Positions 61,656 through 64,000 of a DNA stretch of 64,000 nucleotides are shown one piece after another. Made by a program: the position numbers and the translations under genes. A model generated the notes under the pieces. It did not search any database and was not told the DNA's origin. It saw only the letters and a program-made list of their open reading frames with translations. Numbering within the stretch: position 1 is the first letter of the stretch; each line of letters begins with the position of its first letter. The stretch is from Chitinophaga sp. S165 (lineage in GTDB: Bacteria; Bacteroidota; Bacteroidia; Chitinophagales; Chitinophagaceae), in the NCBI RefSeq assembly GCF_003182155.1, contig NZ_QGTG01000002.1, forward strand, positions 1,069,646-1,133,645. Reading direction: 5' to 3'.

Positions 61656-62551
61656 GTGAGAAACGTGGACATATAGAAGTAGTACCCTTACCCAGGTATG
61701 CGCAAACAGATCCCAAGTTTGTTGTGTCCAGCCTTTGCGAATTGGGTGATGGCTTCTTCGCCAGTAATGGCGTAGCTCACCGTCATGACTTCTATACCAT
61801 TTACTGGATCAAAAAGGGGCACCTCATTAATACAATTGACACAGTAACCCATGCCGTGAAGAAAAATACCCTTTTCTTTCTGGCGCCGGGACAGGTGCAT
61901 AAAATGGAGTTCAGTGAAAAGGTAGAAGGATATATGATCGCCTTTCAGGATGCTTTCATGTGTCTGAAAGACCAGGCAGCTACCCTGATGGGCATTAACT
62001 CGTCCCTTTTCTTTAACAATCAGTTCAGCAGTGTTATTACCCTTACCTCAGAACAGGAGAAAGATTTTGAGATGGTATTGCATATGCTGATGAAGGAGGT
62101 GAATGAACAGGCTGCAGACTATGAAACGGCGTTTCATGGGTTGTTGCGGTATTTTCTTGTACTGGCCTCCCGTATTAAGGGCAGCAGTATGCTGGCTGCG
62201 CCAGAGCAACATGCTACCCACAACAGTTCTTTATTCCTCCAGTTTAAGAACCTGATAGAAGAGAAATACAATACGCTGAAGAATGTGTCGGACTATGCCG
62301 GCATACTCCATATAAAGCCGGTTTTGCTGAACGAGATCAGCAAGCAACTGTCCGGAATTACCGCGGGAGAGCATATCCGCAACCGCGTGATCCTGGAAGC
62401 GCAGCGTTATCTATATAATACAGACCTCTCCGCGAAAGAAATAGCCTATAAACTGGGATTTGACGATCCCCACTATTTCAGCCGCTTCTTTAAGAAATAT
62501 ACCAATCAGACTCCATCAGAATTTAAGGATGCCTCCCGGGCAAGTGTCTAA
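61652..62551 (+). CDS. AraC-family regulator with cupin domain
   Basis: A 299-aa protein overlapping scpA by 4 bp. The N-terminal cupin-like part has VAHRHDFYTIYWIKKGHLIN and FLAPGQVHKMEF, the standard ligand-binding fold. The C-terminal DNA-binding part shows NVSDYAGILHIKPVLLNEIS and LSAKEIAYKLGFDDPHYFSR, then FFKKYTNQTPSEFK, the AraC signature. The ligand and target are unknown. Overlap with a chromosome-segregation gene is odd for a regulator and suggests the two share a transcript by history, not function. YceI and OsmC downstream could be targets. Confidence 0.93.
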   Translation: MSEKRGHIEVVPLPRYAQTDPKFVVSSLCELGDGFFASNGVAHRHDFYTIYWIKKGHLINTIDTVTHAVKKNTLFFLAPGQVHKMEFSEKVEGYMIAFQDAFMCLKDQAATLMGINSSLFFNNQFSSVITLTSEQEKDFEMVLHMLMKEVNEQAADYETAFHGLLRYFLVLASRIKGSSMLAAPEQHATHNSSLFLQFKNLIEEKYNTLKNVSDYAGILHIKPVLLNEISKQLSGITAGEHIRNRVILEAQRYLYNTDLSAKEIAYKLGFDDPHYFSRFFKKYTNQTPSEFKDASRASV

Positions 62552-62632
62552 TAATGTGTAAAAAAGACAGGTTGTAAAAAAAAGTCCACCTATTAAGTCA
62601 TTCTATCCATTCCGAATATTTGTTGCAACGTG

Positions 62633-62640
62633 TAATTTTG
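62633..62640 (+). promoter_or_regulatory. Candidate -7 box TAATTTTG before yceI
   Basis: Exact TAnnTTTG, but 164 bases before the yceI ATG, so it would leave a long leader. No clear -33 TTG. Confidence 0.35.
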
Positions 62641-62804
62641 TATTGTCTTAATGAAACGGATGTGATAGTAGACGAGCGAAGAGAGGAAATAACAGAATGG
62701 CACAGTTATAGGGACAGTGATTGGTTTGCTAATCAACCTTTTACAAAGACAAACGAAAACAACACATACTTAAAAAAACACTAAACTTAAAAACACTTAA
62801 AGTT

Positions 62805-63332
62805 ATGGCAATCTGGAAAATCGACCCTTTGCACAGTGAAGTAGAATTTAAGATCAGACACCTGATGATCACTAACGTGACCGGGTATTTTGGTAAATAT
62901 GATGCAACTGTAGAAAGCAGCAGTGATGATTTCACCGATGCAAAGATAAGCTTTGAAGCAGATGTTGACAGTATCTCTACCAAGAACGAACAGCGCGACC
63001 AGCACTTAAAAGCTGAAGATTTCTTCCACGCTGCACAGTATCCTAAACTGACTTTTTCTTCTACAGCTGTAAAGAAAGTGAATGATGAAGAATATAAAGT
63101 AACCGGTGACCTGACTATACGTGGCGTAAGCAAACCAGTAGAACTGACAGTGGAATTCAGCGGTATTGTGAAAGATCCATATGGCCAGACCAAAGCTGGT
63201 TTTGAAATCAAAGGTAAGATCAACAGAAAGGATTACGGACTGACTTATCATGCAGCTACAGAAGCTGGTGGTATAGTTGTGGGTGATGAGGTGAAATTAC
63301 AGGCTGGCGTACAGCTCGTAAAGCAAGGTTAA
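62805..63332 (+). CDS. YceI-family lipid-binding protein, cytoplasmic type
   Basis: A 175-aa protein with no signal peptide. The opening WKIDPLHSEVEFKIRHLMIT, then FFHAAQYPKLTFSSTAVKKV and GDLTIRGVSKPVELTVEFSG, are typical YceI blocks; the fold is a lipocalin-like barrel that binds isoprenoids or other amphiphiles. Many YceI proteins are periplasmic; this one lacks the export signal. It is separated from the AraC gene by 253 bp and ends before a strong terminator. A regulatory link to that AraC gene is possible but not shown. Confidence 0.95.
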   Translation: MAIWKIDPLHSEVEFKIRHLMITNVTGYFGKYDATVESSSDDFTDAKISFEADVDSISTKNEQRDQHLKAEDFFHAAQYPKLTFSSTAVKKVNDEEYKVTGDLTIRGVSKPVELTVEFSGIVKDPYGQTKAGFEIKGKINRKDYGLTYHAATEAGGIVVGDEVKLQAGVQLVKQG

Positions 63333-63469
63333 GCATAAACAATCAATACTGGCATTCAGTCATTGCAGTAAGTGTCTAATAGCATGGAATAAAGAAGTTC
63401 AGACATGGAATAGTGATAGCAATGATGTGAGAAAGATGTTTTTTTGAGGATGATTGCCAGAAATAGTGT

Positions 63470-63501
63470 AGGCCGGATGATGTATTCATCCGGCCTTTTT
63501 T
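63470..63501 (+). terminator. yceI terminator
   Basis: AGGCCGGATGA (63470-63480) pairs perfectly with TCATCCGGCCT (63486-63496), followed by TTTTTA. Confidence 0.9.
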
Positions 63502-63627
63502 ATATGGCATCCATGTAGAGAAAAATCTACGTGTTAATACCTCTGCGTAAGCAAAAAAGAAATAGTAATTTCAGCCCCAATAACCACTTTCAAACACTTA
63601 TTCATTAAACTATCAAACGCTTTAATC

Positions 63628-64000
63628 ATGAAAAGATCTGCATCCGCCAACTGGAAAGGTACCGGTAAAGATGGAAAAGGTACAGTAAGTTCACAGTCCG
63701 GTGTATTGAGCAATACGGCGTATTCTTATAAAAGCCGTTTTGAGGAAGGTACAGGTACTAATCCTGAAGAGCTGATAGCAGCTGCACATTCAGGATGTTT
63801 CACTATGAAACTCAGTTTCCTGTTGACTGGTGCTGGTTTCACACCTGAAAATCTCGACACTAAAGCTACTATCACACTGGACAACGGTGCTATTACCAGC
63901 AGCCACCTGGAGCTGAAAGCAACCGTTCCTGGTATTGATCAGGCTAAGTTTGCTGAACTGGCGGAAGAAGCTAGAACTAACTGCCCGATCTCTAAATTGT
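63628..64000 (+). CDS. OsmC-family peroxide reductase (3' end cut by window edge)
   Basis: 124 codons are visible from the ATG at 63628 to the right edge. The OsmC start KRSASANWKGTGKDGKGTVS, the first catalytic Cys57 in AAAHSGCFTMKLS and the second Cys119 in RTNCPISKL are all present, so only the last 15 or so residues are missing. OsmC reduces organic hydroperoxides through the two cysteines. It follows yceI and its terminator and so should have its own promoter, for which I see only a weak candidate (TAATTTCA near 63569). Confidence 0.95.
   Translation, partial: MKRSASANWKGTGKDGKGTVSSQSGVLSNTAYSYKSRFEEGTGTNPEELIAAAHSGCFTMKLSFLLTGAGFTPENLDTKATITLDNGAITSSHLELKATVPGIDQAKFAELAEEARTNCPISKL

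Noticed and set aside
61007..61672. 221-codon minus-strand frame
   Set aside because: Antisense to scpA, Ser/Arg-rich as expected for a shadow of a real gene.

Overview
The window looks like chromosomal DNA of a Bacteroidota bacterium, most likely family Chitinophagaceae (Chitinophaga-like). The evidence is a SusC/SusD pair, a PKD-repeat protein with a gliding-motility/type IX secretion C-terminal domain, a BamA-like barrel fused to a propeller, a Bat (MoxR/DUF58/von Willebrand) cluster, a single-gene dimeric-type glycyl-tRNA synthetase, and the Bacteroidota promoter box TAnnTTTG in front of many genes. I found no rRNA, tRNA, CRISPR array, transposase or phage gene. Gene density is high and most of the window is core chromosome.

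Layout. 1-2516 (minus): a run of five genes (113-aa unknown, GNAT acetyltransferase, secreted cyclophilin, gcvH, VanZ-like). 2829-6802 (plus): a short Bat cluster (moxR, DUF58, BatD-like, BatA), closed by a terminator. 6976-10189: rsgA, two tiny paralogous lipoproteins absent from a 60-aa-cutoff ORF list, a gamma-carbonic-anhydrase-like hexapeptide protein and a class III aminotransferase. 10215-13047: a putative autoregulated unit (membrane protein, winged-helix regulator, CreD, DgkA) with two matching palindromic operators. 13106-24699: a large outer-membrane protein, an MBL hydrolase, a flippase, arfB, an unknown membrane protein, dtd, a MazG-like protein, YihY, glyS and an FNR-like reductase. 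24811-36397: mfd, the lectin/PKD T9SS cargo, a SIMPL protein, SusD/SusC and a lipoprotein. 36712-41662: gyrB, an AsmA-like protein and an AraC regulator with a cysteine-rich N-terminus.

41663-43772 is the loosest part: one unknown gene between two gaps of about 0.8 kb that hold an orphan terminator, a long inverted repeat and two perfect palindromes. 43773-58247: a PepSY-like protein, ileS with a DksA-like protein carrying a histone-H1-like tail, a glycosyltransferase fused to a HAD domain that lacks key catalytic acids, an MsbA-like exporter, rbfA with a LolC-like permease, a lone transketolase N-terminal half, a WecA-type transferase, frr and an EamA transporter. 58371-64000: PPK2, mscL, a DUF3078 protein, scpA with an inverted repeat in its leader, an AraC regulator, YceI and a truncated OsmC.

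No clearly new multi-gene system stands out. The best candidates for undescribed biology are the operator-flanked winged-helix/CreD unit, the glycosyltransferase with a degenerate HAD domain, the H1-tailed zinc-less DksA protein, the tandem micro-lipoproteins, and the structured non-coding gaps around 42-43.7 kb. All family calls come from reading motifs by eye; no database search was run.
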